From: Salipiger abyssi
Lineage (GTDB): Bacteria; Pseudomonadota; Alphaproteobacteria; Rhodobacterales; Rhodobacteraceae
DNA length: 64,000 nucleotides
Direction of reading: 5' to 3'
Assembly (NCBI RefSeq): GCF_017311415.1
Contig: NZ_JAEKIS010000016.1
Location: 24,769-88,768 of the forward strand
Shown: positions 49,744 to 57,586 of the stretch, piece after piece
How positions within the stretch are numbered: the first letter of the stretch is position 1
How the letters are laid out: every line of letters begins with the position of its first letter
The notes under the pieces: model-generated
Seen by the model: the letters and a program-made list of their open reading frames with translations, nothing else
Told to the model about the DNA's origin: nothing
The model's database searches: none
Position numbers and translations under genes: made by a program

Positions 49744-50598
49744 TCAGTTGCGGACCGAGGGGCCTTCGACGTCGAGACCGTTGCCGCGCGAGGCGACATA
49801 AAGCTCGAGCGCCACGAATTCCGGCGAACCCGGGTTGAACGTCTCGGCGCGGGTGTCGCGGATGCAGCCCTTGAAGCGGCTGTGCATGCCGTTCAGCTTG
49901 GCGTTTTTCAGGCGGTAGGTCGGAAAGGCGTTGATCTGGCCCTGGGACAGATGGTCGGCCCGGATATAGTTGCCGTAGTTCTGCTCGTGGCAGTTGGCGC
50001 AGGACAGCTCCAGCAGCCCGTAACGGGTGTAGTAGATTTCCTTGCCCTTTTCCCAGGTCTCGGCGGCGGGGCCGTCGATGGCCACGTTCACCGGGGTGCC
50101 GCGCGACACCGAGGCCAGCAGCGCCTCCATGTTGATGGCGTCGCCGGAATCGTATTTCCACGCCTCGGCGCCCATGCGCTCGGTGCGGCAGGCGTTCATC
50201 TGCATTTGCAGGGTACGGACCTCGCCGGCCTCTTCGTTCCACCTAGGATAGACCGCGCGCACGCCGGCCATGCTCTCGGGCTCGTTGTGGCAGTCGGCGC
50301 AGGATTTGCCCTCGCTGCCCTCGGCGGTGTTCCAGGTGTCGGTGGCGACATCGACAAAGATCATGCCGGGATTGTCGAAATCGTCCATCTCCATGGCCTG
50401 GGTGTCGTCGTCGCGGAAATGCCAGCCCGACATGACCTCGTCGAGATGCCCGTCGAGATGCGGTGCGGCGGCGGCCTTGGTGGTGATTTCGATATCGCCG
50501 TTGATGACGAGCGTGTCGTCATCCGCCCCGCCCGCGACAAGCACCGGAGCGGTCAGGGCCAGCATGGCGGCAGCAGCCGTCAGCGTCTTGAAAATCAT
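49744..50598 (-). CDS. soxA: Diheme cytochrome c SoxA
   Basis: A 284-residue exported cytochrome, catalytic subunit of SoxXA. The signal peptide ends at about residue 22. Heme motifs are CADCH (C100-H104) and CANCH (C200-H204). The active Cys that is persulfurated and acts as heme ligand is C245 in RFKGCIRDTRAE. SoxXA joins thiosulfate to the Cys of SoxY. A hairpin follows its stop codon (49712-49735), which could lower expression of the genes downstream. Confidence 0.95.
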   Translation of the reverse strand: MIFKTLTAAAAMLALTAPVLVAGGADDDTLVINGDIEITTKAAAAPHLDGHLDEVMSGWHFRDDDTQAMEMDDFDNPGMIFVDVATDTWNTAEGSEGKSCADCHNEPESMAGVRAVYPRWNEEAGEVRTLQMQMNACRTERMGAEAWKYDSGDAINMEALLASVSRGTPVNVAIDGPAAETWEKGKEIYYTRYGLLELSCANCHEQNYGNYIRADHLSQGQINAFPTYRLKNAKLNGMHSRFKGCIRDTRAETFNPGSPEFVALELYVASRGNGLDVEGPSVRN

Positions 50599-50658
50599 CT
50601 AGGTTCCCTCCCTGGAAAGCCCCGTCCCGCACCTCTGCGGGACAGGGCGATGTCGTGC

Positions 50659-50988
50659 TCAGCCGATCTCGATTTTTTTGCTGTCTTCGTAGACCGACCC
50701 GTCATCGTCGTACCAGGTGAACTTGAATTCACCGGCCTCGGGCACGGTGGCCTCGAATTCGAAATAGGGGTTGGTCGAGATCGCCGGCTCCATTGTCACG
50801 TCGATCACGCTCTCGCCGTTGAATTCACAGGTGAAGCGGTTGATGATCGAGCGCGGGATCGTGTTGCCGCTGCTGTCCTTGCGCTGGCCCGATTCCATCG
50901 GGTGGCTGATGAGCGTCTTGATGGTGATGGCCTCACCGGCCGATGCCGATTTCGGGACCTTGACGCGGGGTTTGACACCGTCTGCCAT
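50659..50988 (-). CDS. soxZ: Thiosulfate oxidation carrier complex protein SoxZ
   Basis: A 109-residue soluble protein. It has a single immunoglobulin-like beta domain with PRVKVPKSASAGEAITIKTL and YFEFEATVPEAGEFKFTWYDDDG. It forms the heterodimeric carrier with SoxY and has no signal peptide, so it is exported with SoxY through Tat. It lies 33 bp after soxY. Confidence 0.95.
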   Translation of the reverse strand: MADGVKPRVKVPKSASAGEAITIKTLISHPMESGQRKDSSGNTIPRSIINRFTCEFNGESVIDVTMEPAISTNPYFEFEATVPEAGEFKFTWYDDDGSVYEDSKKIEIG

Positions 50989-51021
50989 ATTCTCTGTCTC
51001 CTGAAATTCTGGTTATGCCGA

Positions 51022-51441
51022 TCAGCCGCCGCAGCCGCCGATGGTCACTTTCACGGTCTTGCTGGCGCGGGCAAAGGAGCCGTCGGCCAGTTTCGCGATG
51101 GCCACGACATCCTGCGTGCCGGCGAGCCGGATACGGGTCGAGGCGTATTGTGCGGCGGCCAGCGGGCCGAAGGTGAACTTGGCCACGCCCGGGGTCGGGT
51201 TGCCGGTGGCCAGCACGAGGATTTCCGAGGCGCCGTCGGCGCTCACCTCGATCGGCACGGTATTGCCGTTCTCGGCAATCTCCGGCGCGGTCAGGTCGAG
51301 CCCGGCATCGGCCATCTCGGCCCCGCCGGTGAACTCGGCGATCCATTCTTCCGTGGTGGCGGCATAGGCGCCTTTCGGCAGCATGGCGACCAGCGCGGCG
51401 GCACCGCCCACGGCAAGGGTTTCACGACGTGTGAATTCCAT
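51022..51441 (-). CDS. soxY: Thiosulfate oxidation carrier protein SoxY
   Basis: A 139-residue protein with a Tat-like signal (TRRETLAVGGAAALVAMLP). The C-terminus is GGCGG, the swinging arm whose Cys carries sulfur intermediates through the Sox cycle. It forms SoxYZ with the next gene. The start at 51441 gives a two-arginine motif and follows a ribosome site 8 nt upstream. Confidence 0.96.
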   Translation of the reverse strand: MEFTRRETLAVGGAAALVAMLPKGAYAATTEEWIAEFTGGAEMADAGLDLTAPEIAENGNTVPIEVSADGASEILVLATGNPTPGVAKFTFGPLAAAQYASTRIRLAGTQDVVAIAKLADGSFARASKTVKVTIGGCGG

Positions 51442-51479
51442 GTTTCCGTTTCTCCTAAAACTGTTTCGGGTCGCGTGCG

Positions 51480-51956
51480 TCAGTTGTCTTTCAGCGTCAT
51501 GAGGAACGCGACCACGTCCTCGACATCCTGGGCGGACAGGATCGGCTGGATCGGATCCGGTGCCGCCTTGCCGGTGTAATCGTCGCCCGGGCGGATAAAC
51601 CCGCTGGTCTTGTAGAAGGCCGGCATCACCGTGCCGTCGAATGTCTTCTTCGCGTTCACGAGAATGCCGCGCAGCTCTTCGGGGGTGCGGTACTCGCCGA
51701 TGCCGTCGAGCACCGGGCCGACCTCGCCCTGAAACGGCACGTCGGGCAGCGCCGCCACGGCGTGGCAGGACACGCAGTTGCCCATCGACTTCTCGGAAAA
51801 GATCTGACGCCCCTTGTCGACATCGCCGGCGGAGCCGGTCAGCGAGGCCTCGACCTCACCGTATTCCCCGAAGGCGACATCGTCGGGCGCGACCACATTG
51901 GCGAATGCCGCGCTCGCAACCAATACGGCTGCCACTGTCAAACCAGTAAGCCTCAT
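51480..51956 (-). CDS. soxX: Monoheme cytochrome c SoxX
   Basis: A 158-residue exported monoheme cytochrome, smaller subunit of SoxXA. The signal peptide is MRLTGLTVAAVLVASAAFA. The heme motif is CVSCH (C61-H65) and the axial Met is M111 in GTVMPAFY. It is first in the soxXYZABCDE transcript; the candidate SoxR site at 52048 lies upstream. Confidence 0.95.
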   Translation of the reverse strand: MRLTGLTVAAVLVASAAFANVVAPDDVAFGEYGEVEASLTGSAGDVDKGRQIFSEKSMGNCVSCHAVAALPDVPFQGEVGPVLDGIGEYRTPEELRGILVNAKKTFDGTVMPAFYKTSGFIRPGDDYTGKAAPDPIQPILSAQDVEDVVAFLMTLKDN

Positions 51957-52047
51957 ATTCCCTCCCTTGGCTCCTCAGACCTTGTCGGCCTGTTCCTCCT
52001 AGCTGTCGCATACCGTAGTCCACCGCGACCCATTCACGCAACATCAA

Positions 52048-52063
52048 ATTCACAGAAATGAAT
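52048..52063. promoter_or_regulatory. SoxR operator between soxW and soxX
   Basis: ATTCACAGAAATGAAT matches ATTC-N8-GAAT, the motif of the SqrR/BigR branch of ArsR repressors, and reads as the dyad ATTCA-N6-TGAAT. It sits in the soxW-soxX gap, one of the two places where SoxR binds in related bacteria. Confidence 0.75.
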
Positions 52064-52084
52064 TATTGATGATACCGCCGCAGG

Positions 52085-52669
52085 TCAATCGGTCTTGCCA
52101 TCGTCGCGCTCGCGGATGCGGCGCGCGTGGTAGCGCTGGAAATCCTCCCCGTTATCAAGCGCGTACCGCTTCTCGTTCACCCAGGTGAACATATCGAGCG
52201 TGGTGCCCTTGCTGAACGCGCCCGGCATCACCGCGACCGCGGACTCGATGGCACTGGCGCCGTCTTCCACCTCTTCGGGCAGGAAGATTATGTTGGGGGT
52301 GAACAGCACCCGCCACTTCGCGGTGGCGGCCTTTTCCGACAGCGATTCCCCGTCGAAATCGGTGATCTCGGTATCGCCATGCAGGTTCACCTGCACGACA
52401 AAGAAATTCTCCTCGATATAGGCCGCCACATCGCCCTGGGAGAACACTTCCTCATGCATCTTGTGGCAGTAGATGCAGCCGCGCTGCTCGACGAAAAGCA
52501 CCATCCGCTTGCCCTCGTCATTGGCCTCCGCCAGATCCTCGCGCAGATCCTTGAAGGTGTCGCGCATCCAGGGCTCCTTATAGAGCCCGTCATCGCCCAT
52601 CGGAGCCACATCGGCCCAGACCGGCAAGGCGATGGCCGCGGCAAGCGCGGCCCCGCTCCATGCTTTCAT
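52085..52669 (-). CDS. soxW: Thioredoxin-like protein SoxW
   Basis: A 194-residue exported thioredoxin. The signal peptide runs to about residue 19 and the active pair is in QRGCIYCHKMHEEVF (CIYC). It is reduced by SoxV and keeps the active Cys of SoxYZ usable. The length includes a helical C-terminal tail (RYHARRIRERDDGKTD). It lies 13 bp after soxV. Confidence 0.9.
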   Translation of the reverse strand: MKAWSGAALAAAIALPVWADVAPMGDDGLYKEPWMRDTFKDLREDLAEANDEGKRMVLFVEQRGCIYCHKMHEEVFSQGDVAAYIEENFFVVQVNLHGDTEITDFDGESLSEKAATAKWRVLFTPNIIFLPEEVEDGASAIESAVAVMPGAFSKGTTLDMFTWVNEKRYALDNGEDFQRYHARRIRERDDGKTD

Positions 52670-52682
52670 TCTCTCCTCCTCC

Positions 52683-53420
52683 TCAGCTCAGCGACGTCCA
52701 GCTCGGGAACGTCTCGATCATCCACTGAGCGATGATGTTGACGCTGTCGGTCGCGATCAGCACCGCGAACAAGATCAGCATCGCGCCCATGAGTTTCTCG
52801 ACATATTGCAGCTTGCTGCGGTGCCGCGCGGTCCAGCGCAGGAACGGCCCCGAGAACAGCGCCGCGATCACGAAGGGCGCGGTCATGCCGACGCCATAGA
52901 CGAAGAGCAGCAGCCCGCCCCGTCCCAGATCGCCCATGCCGCTGGCGATCATCAGGATCGAGGCCAGCGCCGGGCCGACGCAGGGCGTCCAGCCGAAACC
53001 AAAGGCCAGCCCCATGACATAGGCGCCCAGCACCGAGGTCGGCTCGGCCTTCGACTCCATCCGCGCCTCGCGGTAGAGCAGCGGCACCCGGATCACGCCG
53101 AGGAAATGCAGCCCGAAGATCAGCAGCACCGCCGCCGCCACATAGGAGAGCGGCTGCTTCCAGTCGGCAAAGGCCTGCCCCACCGCCGTCGCGCCCATGC
53201 CGAGCAGCACAAAGATCGTGGTGACGCCGGCGGCAAAGAACAGCGCCGAGAGCACCAGCCGCCTCTGCGCGCCGGGGGCGAGCCCCGAATCGTCGCGCAG
53301 TTCGGTCATCGAGATCCCGGCCATGTAGCAGAGGTAGAAAGGCACCATCGGCAGGATGCAGGGCGTGAAAAAGCTGAGCAGACCGGCCAATGCCGCACCT
53401 GCAAAGGAAATCTCCAGCAC
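52683..53420 (-). CDS. soxV: Thiol-disulfide transporter SoxV (CcdA/DsbD family)
   Basis: A 245-residue inner-membrane protein with six helices. The two Cys used for electron transfer are in SFFTPCILPMVPFYL and GFGWTPCVGPALASI. It sends electrons from cytoplasmic thioredoxin to SoxW. A GTG start at 53420 is chosen, with GGGGAGG 6-7 nt upstream; the upstream frame gives no homologous residues. It is divergent from soxS. Confidence 0.92.
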   Translation of the reverse strand: MLEISFAGAALAGLLSFFTPCILPMVPFYLCYMAGISMTELRDDSGLAPGAQRRLVLSALFFAAGVTTIFVLLGMGATAVGQAFADWKQPLSYVAAAVLLIFGLHFLGVIRVPLLYREARMESKAEPTSVLGAYVMGLAFGFGWTPCVGPALASILMIASGMGDLGRGGLLLFVYGVGMTAPFVIAALFSGPFLRWTARHRSKLQYVEKLMGAMLILFAVLIATDSVNIIAQWMIETFPSWTSLS

Positions 53421-53437
53421 GGTGCCTCCCCTCACCT

Positions 53438-53469
53438 TGAATAATTCATATATTCATATTACGTTGAAT
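53438..53469. promoter_or_regulatory. SoxR operator region between soxV and soxS
   Basis: A cluster of half-sites: TGAAT-A-ATTCA at 53438-53448 and ATTCA-N8-TGAAT at 53452-53469, all on one AT-rich island between two divergent promoters. The half-site matches the soxW-soxX box at 52048. This is the second expected SoxR binding region. Confidence 0.7.
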
Positions 53470-53495
53470 GAACGTCGCTCGTCAATCGGTGTGCC

Positions 53496-53906
53496 ATGGC
53501 CGTCATCAAATCCCTCGCCGGGGCCGCGCTCTCGGTGCTGCTGCTGGCAGGTTCGGCCATGGCCGAAATCCGCCTTGTGATGGTCGAACAGCCGGGCTGT
53601 GCCTATTGCGCGGCGTGGAACGCGCAGATTGCGCCGGCCTATCCCAACACAGCCGAGGGGCGTTTCGCGCCGCTTTTGCGTGCAGATTTGCGACAGGGTC
53701 CTCCCGAAGGTGTGACTTATAAGCGTAAAGTCTTGTTCACTCCCACATTCATTCTGATAGAAGACGGGGACGAACTGGCTCGGCTGGAGGGGTATCCGGG
53801 CGAGGATTTCTTTTGGCCACTGCTCTCGCAACTGCTTGAGCGACACACAGATTTCGACCCGGCAGCGGTCTTGGTAACGCCGGCGGAACCTCTGGAGGGT
53901 GGGTGA
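53496..53906 (+). CDS. soxS: Thioredoxin-like protein SoxS
   Basis: A 136-residue exported thioredoxin-like protein. The signal peptide is about residues 1-23 (ALSVLLLAGSAMAE). The active motif is CAYC. In Paracoccus SoxS helps reactivate SoxY. Its stop overlaps the soxR start codon region (TGATG). The soxS-soxR pair runs opposite to the main sox genes and shares the promoter region 53438-53469. Confidence 0.9.
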   Translation: MAVIKSLAGAALSVLLLAGSAMAEIRLVMVEQPGCAYCAAWNAQIAPAYPNTAEGRFAPLLRADLRQGPPEGVTYKRKVLFTPTFILIEDGDELARLEGYPGEDFFWPLLSQLLERHTDFDPAAVLVTPAEPLEGG

Positions 53907-54253
53907 TGAACATGGCGCTTCCCGTGATCCATGACGATCTGAGCGAGGAGGAGCTCGACCGGATCGTCGACAAGGCGACCACCGCGTCGGCCTTTCTGAA
54001 AGCGATCAGCCACGAGGGGCGGCTGATGATCCTCTGTCACCTCGTGACCGGGGAGAAATCCGTGACGGAACTTGAAGAGCTGCTGTCCGCCCGCCAGGCG
54101 GCCGTCTCGCAGCAGCTCTCCCGGCTGCGTCTCGAAGGGCTCGTGGTGCCGCGCCGCGACGGCAAGGCGATCTATTACCGCCTCGCCGATCACCGGCCCC
54201 GGCGCATGCTGGAATGCGTCTACGAGCTGTTCTGCAACGACGACGAAGCCTAG
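53906..54253 (+). CDS. soxR: ArsR family repressor SoxR
   Basis: A 115-residue winged-helix repressor. The recognition helix is about residues 62-75 (ARQAAVSQQLSRLRLE). Cysteines are C44, C104 and C110; C44 and C110 are 66 residues apart, exactly as the two redox-active Cys of the sulfide sensor SqrR (C41 and C107). It should release DNA when these form a polysulfide bridge. ATG 53906 is chosen over GTG 53903 because it overlaps the soxS stop. Confidence 0.92.
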   Translation: MNMALPVIHDDLSEEELDRIVDKATTASAFLKAISHEGRLMILCHLVTGEKSVTELEELLSARQAAVSQQLSRLRLEGLVVPRRDGKAIYYRLADHRPRRMLECVYELFCNDDEA

Positions 54254-54376
54254 GCCCACAGCCCTTTCGCAACCGCGCGTTGCGCGCTCCGTGACGTGAC
54301 GCCCCACTTGAGATATCCGGCATCCCCGGACATACTCCTGAGCCACGGCGTCACTGGCGCCTGGGGAGGATTCACA

Positions 54377-55435
54377 ATGTTTGACGTGCTGAGCGAGCAC
54401 CATCTGGTCGCCCTGATCGGGCTGGGCAGCGGCATATTGCTTGGGCTGGCGGCGCGGCTCGGGCGGTTCTGCACCCTCGGCGCCATCGAAGACCTGCTCT
54501 ATGGCGGCTCCGCCCTGCGCATACGCATGTGGGGCGTGGCGATCGGCACCGCGATCATCGGCAGCTTCGCCCTCATCGCCGCCGGGCTGTTCGATGGCGG
54601 CGCGACCTATTACCTCTCGATCCGCTGGATGCCGCTGGCCTCGATCCTCGGCGGGCTGATGTTCGGCTATGGCATGGCGCTGGCGGGCAATTGCGGCTAC
54701 GGCGCCATCGCCCGGCTCGGCGGCGGCGATCTGCGCAGCTTCGTGATCGTGCTGGTCATGGGCGTCTCCACCTTCGTGGTGCTCGCCGGCCCGCTCGCCC
54801 CGCTGCGCGCGATGGTGTTTCCGCAGGAAGAGGTGATCACCGCCACGCCGCCCGGCATCGCCCATCACCTCGCCGCCGCCACCGGCCTCGCGCCCCATGC
54901 CATCGGCATCGCGCTCGGCACCCTGCTGCTGGCGGTCTCGCTGGCGTCGAAACCGCTCTGGGCCAGGCCCCGGCAGATCTTCTGGGCCGCGATGGTCGGG
55001 CTCGGCGTGATCCTCGCCTGGGCCGGCACCGCCTGGGTGGCGCGCACCGGCTTCGAGGGGCTGCCGGTGGTGTCGCACAGCTTCGCCGCGCCGCTGGGCG
55101 ACACCATCCTGTGGTGGATGACCGGTTCCGTGCGCCCGCTCTCCTTCGCCGTGGGCTCGGTAGCCGGCGTCTGGACCGGCGCCTTCCTCGGCTCGCTGCT
55201 CAAGGGGCATTTCCGCTGGGAAGCCTGCGAAGACCCGCGCGAGCTGCGCCGCCAGATCGTCGGCGCGGCGCTGATGGGCGCGGGCGCGGTCATCGCCATG
55301 GGCTGCACCATCGGTCAGGGGCTCTCGGCCTTCTCGGTGCTGGCCTTCTCCGCCCCGGTCACCATGGCGGCGATCTTTGCCGGCGCCGCCTTCGGCCTGC
55401 GCCAGCTCATCGTCGGCTTCCAGCCCGCCGAATAA
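54377..55435 (+). CDS. soxT: Sulfur-compound membrane transporter SoxT (YeeE/YedE family)
   Basis: A 352-residue inner-membrane protein with nine to ten hydrophobic segments. Sulfur-handling Cys motifs are FGYGMALAGNCGYGAIARLG and VIAMGCTIGQGLSAFS. Proteins of this family import thiosulfate or related sulfur compounds and in Paracoccus-type loci are known as SoxT. The start MFDVLSEHH at 54377 follows GGGGAGGA; the longer frame upstream has no homology. Confidence 0.88.
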   Translation: MFDVLSEHHLVALIGLGSGILLGLAARLGRFCTLGAIEDLLYGGSALRIRMWGVAIGTAIIGSFALIAAGLFDGGATYYLSIRWMPLASILGGLMFGYGMALAGNCGYGAIARLGGGDLRSFVIVLVMGVSTFVVLAGPLAPLRAMVFPQEEVITATPPGIAHHLAAATGLAPHAIGIALGTLLLAVSLASKPLWARPRQIFWAAMVGLGVILAWAGTAWVARTGFEGLPVVSHSFAAPLGDTILWWMTGSVRPLSFAVGSVAGVWTGAFLGSLLKGHFRWEACEDPRELRRQIVGAALMGAGAVIAMGCTIGQGLSAFSVLAFSAPVTMAAIFAGAAFGLRQLIVGFQPAE

Positions 55436-55468
55436 CCGGGGCCGGGGGCATCAGAGCCGCCCCCTGCC

Positions 55469-55490
55469 CTTCATCTTTCTGCAAATACTC
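55469..55490 (-). repeat. Intergenic repeat, family C
   Basis: CTTCATCTTTCTGCAAATAC plus TC. Read leftward, GAGTATTTGCAGAAAGATGAAG; compare 30561 and 34224. It lies between soxT and the riboflavin synthase gene. Confidence 0.6.
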
Positions 55491-55518
55491 CAAAACACCC
55501 GCGCCACCGGCGCGGCGC

Positions 55519-56106
55519 TCAGGACATCTCGGCCAGCCGCGCCACGTAGCGCGCCATGGTGTCGATCTCGAGATTGATCCGGTCGCCCACGGCCACCCCG
55601 CCCCAGGTCGTCGCGTCCTTTGTATGCGGGATGAAGTTGATGCCGAACACCGCGCCCTGCACCTCGTTCACCGTCAGCGAGGTGCCGTTCAGCGCCACCG
55701 AGCCCTTGGGCGCGATGAACTTCGCCAGATCGTCGGGCGCGCGGAACTGCACCCGGGTCGAGTCGCCCTCGTCCGAGATCGCCACGATCTCGGCCAGCCC
55801 GTCCACATGGCCGGAAACGATATGCCCGCCAAGCTCGTCGCCCACCTTCAGCGCGCGTTCGAGATTGATCCGCGTGCCCTCGGTCCAGGTGCCGAGATTG
55901 GATTTCGACAGGGTCTCGGCACTGATCTGCACATCGAACCAGTCCTCGCCCAGATCCACCACCGTGAGGCAGACACCGTCGCAGGCGATGGAGGCACCGA
56001 TATCGATGCCCGAGGTGTCGTAGGACGTGCCGATCCGCGCCGTCAGATCGCCCGCCTGCGTGAGGCTCCGCACCTCGCCCATATCCGTCACGATACCGGT
56101 GAACAT
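55519..56106 (-). CDS. ribE: Riboflavin synthase alpha subunit
   Basis: A 195-residue protein with two lumazine-binding domains (about 1-95 and 96-190). Each has the family pattern: MFTGIVTDMGEVRSL with SIACDGVCLTVVDL, and SGHVDGLAEI with SVALNGTSLTVNEV. It makes riboflavin from two 6,7-dimethyl-8-ribityllumazine molecules. It runs divergent from kpsS. Confidence 0.95.
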   Translation of the reverse strand: MFTGIVTDMGEVRSLTQAGDLTARIGTSYDTSGIDIGASIACDGVCLTVVDLGEDWFDVQISAETLSKSNLGTWTEGTRINLERALKVGDELGGHIVSGHVDGLAEIVAISDEGDSTRVQFRAPDDLAKFIAPKGSVALNGTSLTVNEVQGAVFGINFIPHTKDATTWGGVAVGDRINLEIDTMARYVARLAEMS

Positions 56107-56197
56107 CGCATCCTCCTGACCTGCCCCAAAGAGGCCTTATTTTCGCCGAAAAACCGCGCTAAGCAGTCCGCGTATCTTTCTCCATTACCGGGGCGCC

Positions 56198-57490
56198 ATG
56201 ACCAAGGCAACCGCTTCCCCCCGCGTGTTCCTGTTCCTTCAGGGCCCGCACGGACCGTTTTTTCACCGGCTGGCAACAATGCTGCGCAAGGCCGGGTCGC
56301 AGGTCTGGCGGGTGGGCTTCAATGCCGGCGACCGCGCCTTCTGGTTCCATCCCGAAAGCTACATCCCCTTCACCGGCGCGCCGGAGGACTGGCCCGCGAC
56401 ATTCGAGGCGCTGCTGGTCGAGAAGGGCGTGACCGATATCGTGCTCTATGGCGACACCCGTCGCATCCATGCCGAGGCGGTGGCGGCGGCACGGGCGTGC
56501 GGGCTCGGCGTGCATGTCTTCGAGGAAGGCTATATGCGCCCCTATTGGGTGACCTATGAGCGCGGCGGCTCCAACGGGCATTCCCGGCTCATGCAGATGA
56601 GCATCGACGAGATGCGCGGCGCGCTGGCGCAGTCCGACATGGAGGCGCCGCTGCCTCCCGGCCACTGGGGCGACATGCGCCAGCACATCTTTTACGGCGC
56701 GCTCTACCACTGGTTCGTGATGTTCCGGAACGGCGATTACCGCAATTTCCGCCCGCATCGCGCACAGAGCGTCGGGCAGGAATTCCAGCTCTATCTCAAG
56801 CGGCTTCTGCTCATGCCGCTGCACCGCGCCGAGCGCCTCGCAGAGACCCGCCGCATCCGCCGCGGCGGATTTCCCTATCACCTCGTGCTGATGCAGCTCG
56901 AACATGATGCGAGCTTTCGCGAGCACTCGCCCTTCGCCTCCATGACCGAGTTTCTGGAGCTGGTGATCGAGGGCTTTGCCAGGGGAGCGCCCGGTCACCA
57001 TCATCTGGTTTTCAAGGCGCATCCGCTCGAGGACGGGCGCGCCCCGGTGCGCCGCACCATCCGCGACATGGCAAAGCGGCTGGGCGTCGCCGAGCGGGTG
57101 CATTTCGTGCGCGGCGGCAAGCTGGCTCGGCTGCTCGACGATGCCCGCACCGCCGTCACGGTCAATTCCACCGCCGGTCAGCAGGTATTGTGGCGCGGAA
57201 TTCCCCTGAAGCTCTTCGGCAATGCGGTCTATGCCAAGCCGGAATTCGTCTCCGACCAGCCGCTGCCCGCCTTTTTCGCGCAGCCCGCCCGGCCCGACAA
57301 CCGCGCCTATCGCGATTACCGCCGCTATCTGCTTGAAACCAGCCAGATTCCGGGCGGATTCTACTCCTCGCGCGGGCGCCGCCAATTGCTGCGCCTGGTG
57401 GTCGACATGATGCTCGCGGAAGACGATCCCTACGATGCGCTGCGTCACGGGACCGCGGCGCCACGGCAACAGTTGCGCCTGGTCCACTGA
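56198..57490 (+). CDS. kpsS: Capsular polysaccharide export/Kdo-transferase protein KpsS
   Basis: A 430-residue protein of the Capsule_synth family. KpsS starts the beta-Kdo linker on the lipid anchor of group 2 capsules. Family features are FLFLQGPHGPFFHRLATML at the N-terminus, GDTRRIHAEAVAAARACGLG, FEEGYMRPYWVTYE and a C-terminal half of KAHPLEDG. It is first in a set with kpsD and kpsC, and an IS-free neighbourhood suggests it is resident. Confidence 0.87.
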   Translation: MTKATASPRVFLFLQGPHGPFFHRLATMLRKAGSQVWRVGFNAGDRAFWFHPESYIPFTGAPEDWPATFEALLVEKGVTDIVLYGDTRRIHAEAVAAARACGLGVHVFEEGYMRPYWVTYERGGSNGHSRLMQMSIDEMRGALAQSDMEAPLPPGHWGDMRQHIFYGALYHWFVMFRNGDYRNFRPHRAQSVGQEFQLYLKRLLLMPLHRAERLAETRRIRRGGFPYHLVLMQLEHDASFREHSPFASMTEFLELVIEGFARGAPGHHHLVFKAHPLEDGRAPVRRTIRDMAKRLGVAERVHFVRGGKLARLLDDARTAVTVNSTAGQQVLWRGIPLKLFGNAVYAKPEFVSDQPLPAFFAQPARPDNRAYRDYRRYLLETSQIPGGFYSSRGRRQLLRLVVDMMLAEDDPYDALRHGTAAPRQQLRLVH

Positions 57491-57586
57491 GTGTTTCTGC
57501 CCGCCGCGCTGGATTTTGCAGCCGGATTCCGATAGGTTACCGAAAAAACCTGAGGCAGAACAAGAACAGGTCGAGGAGACCGAGCA

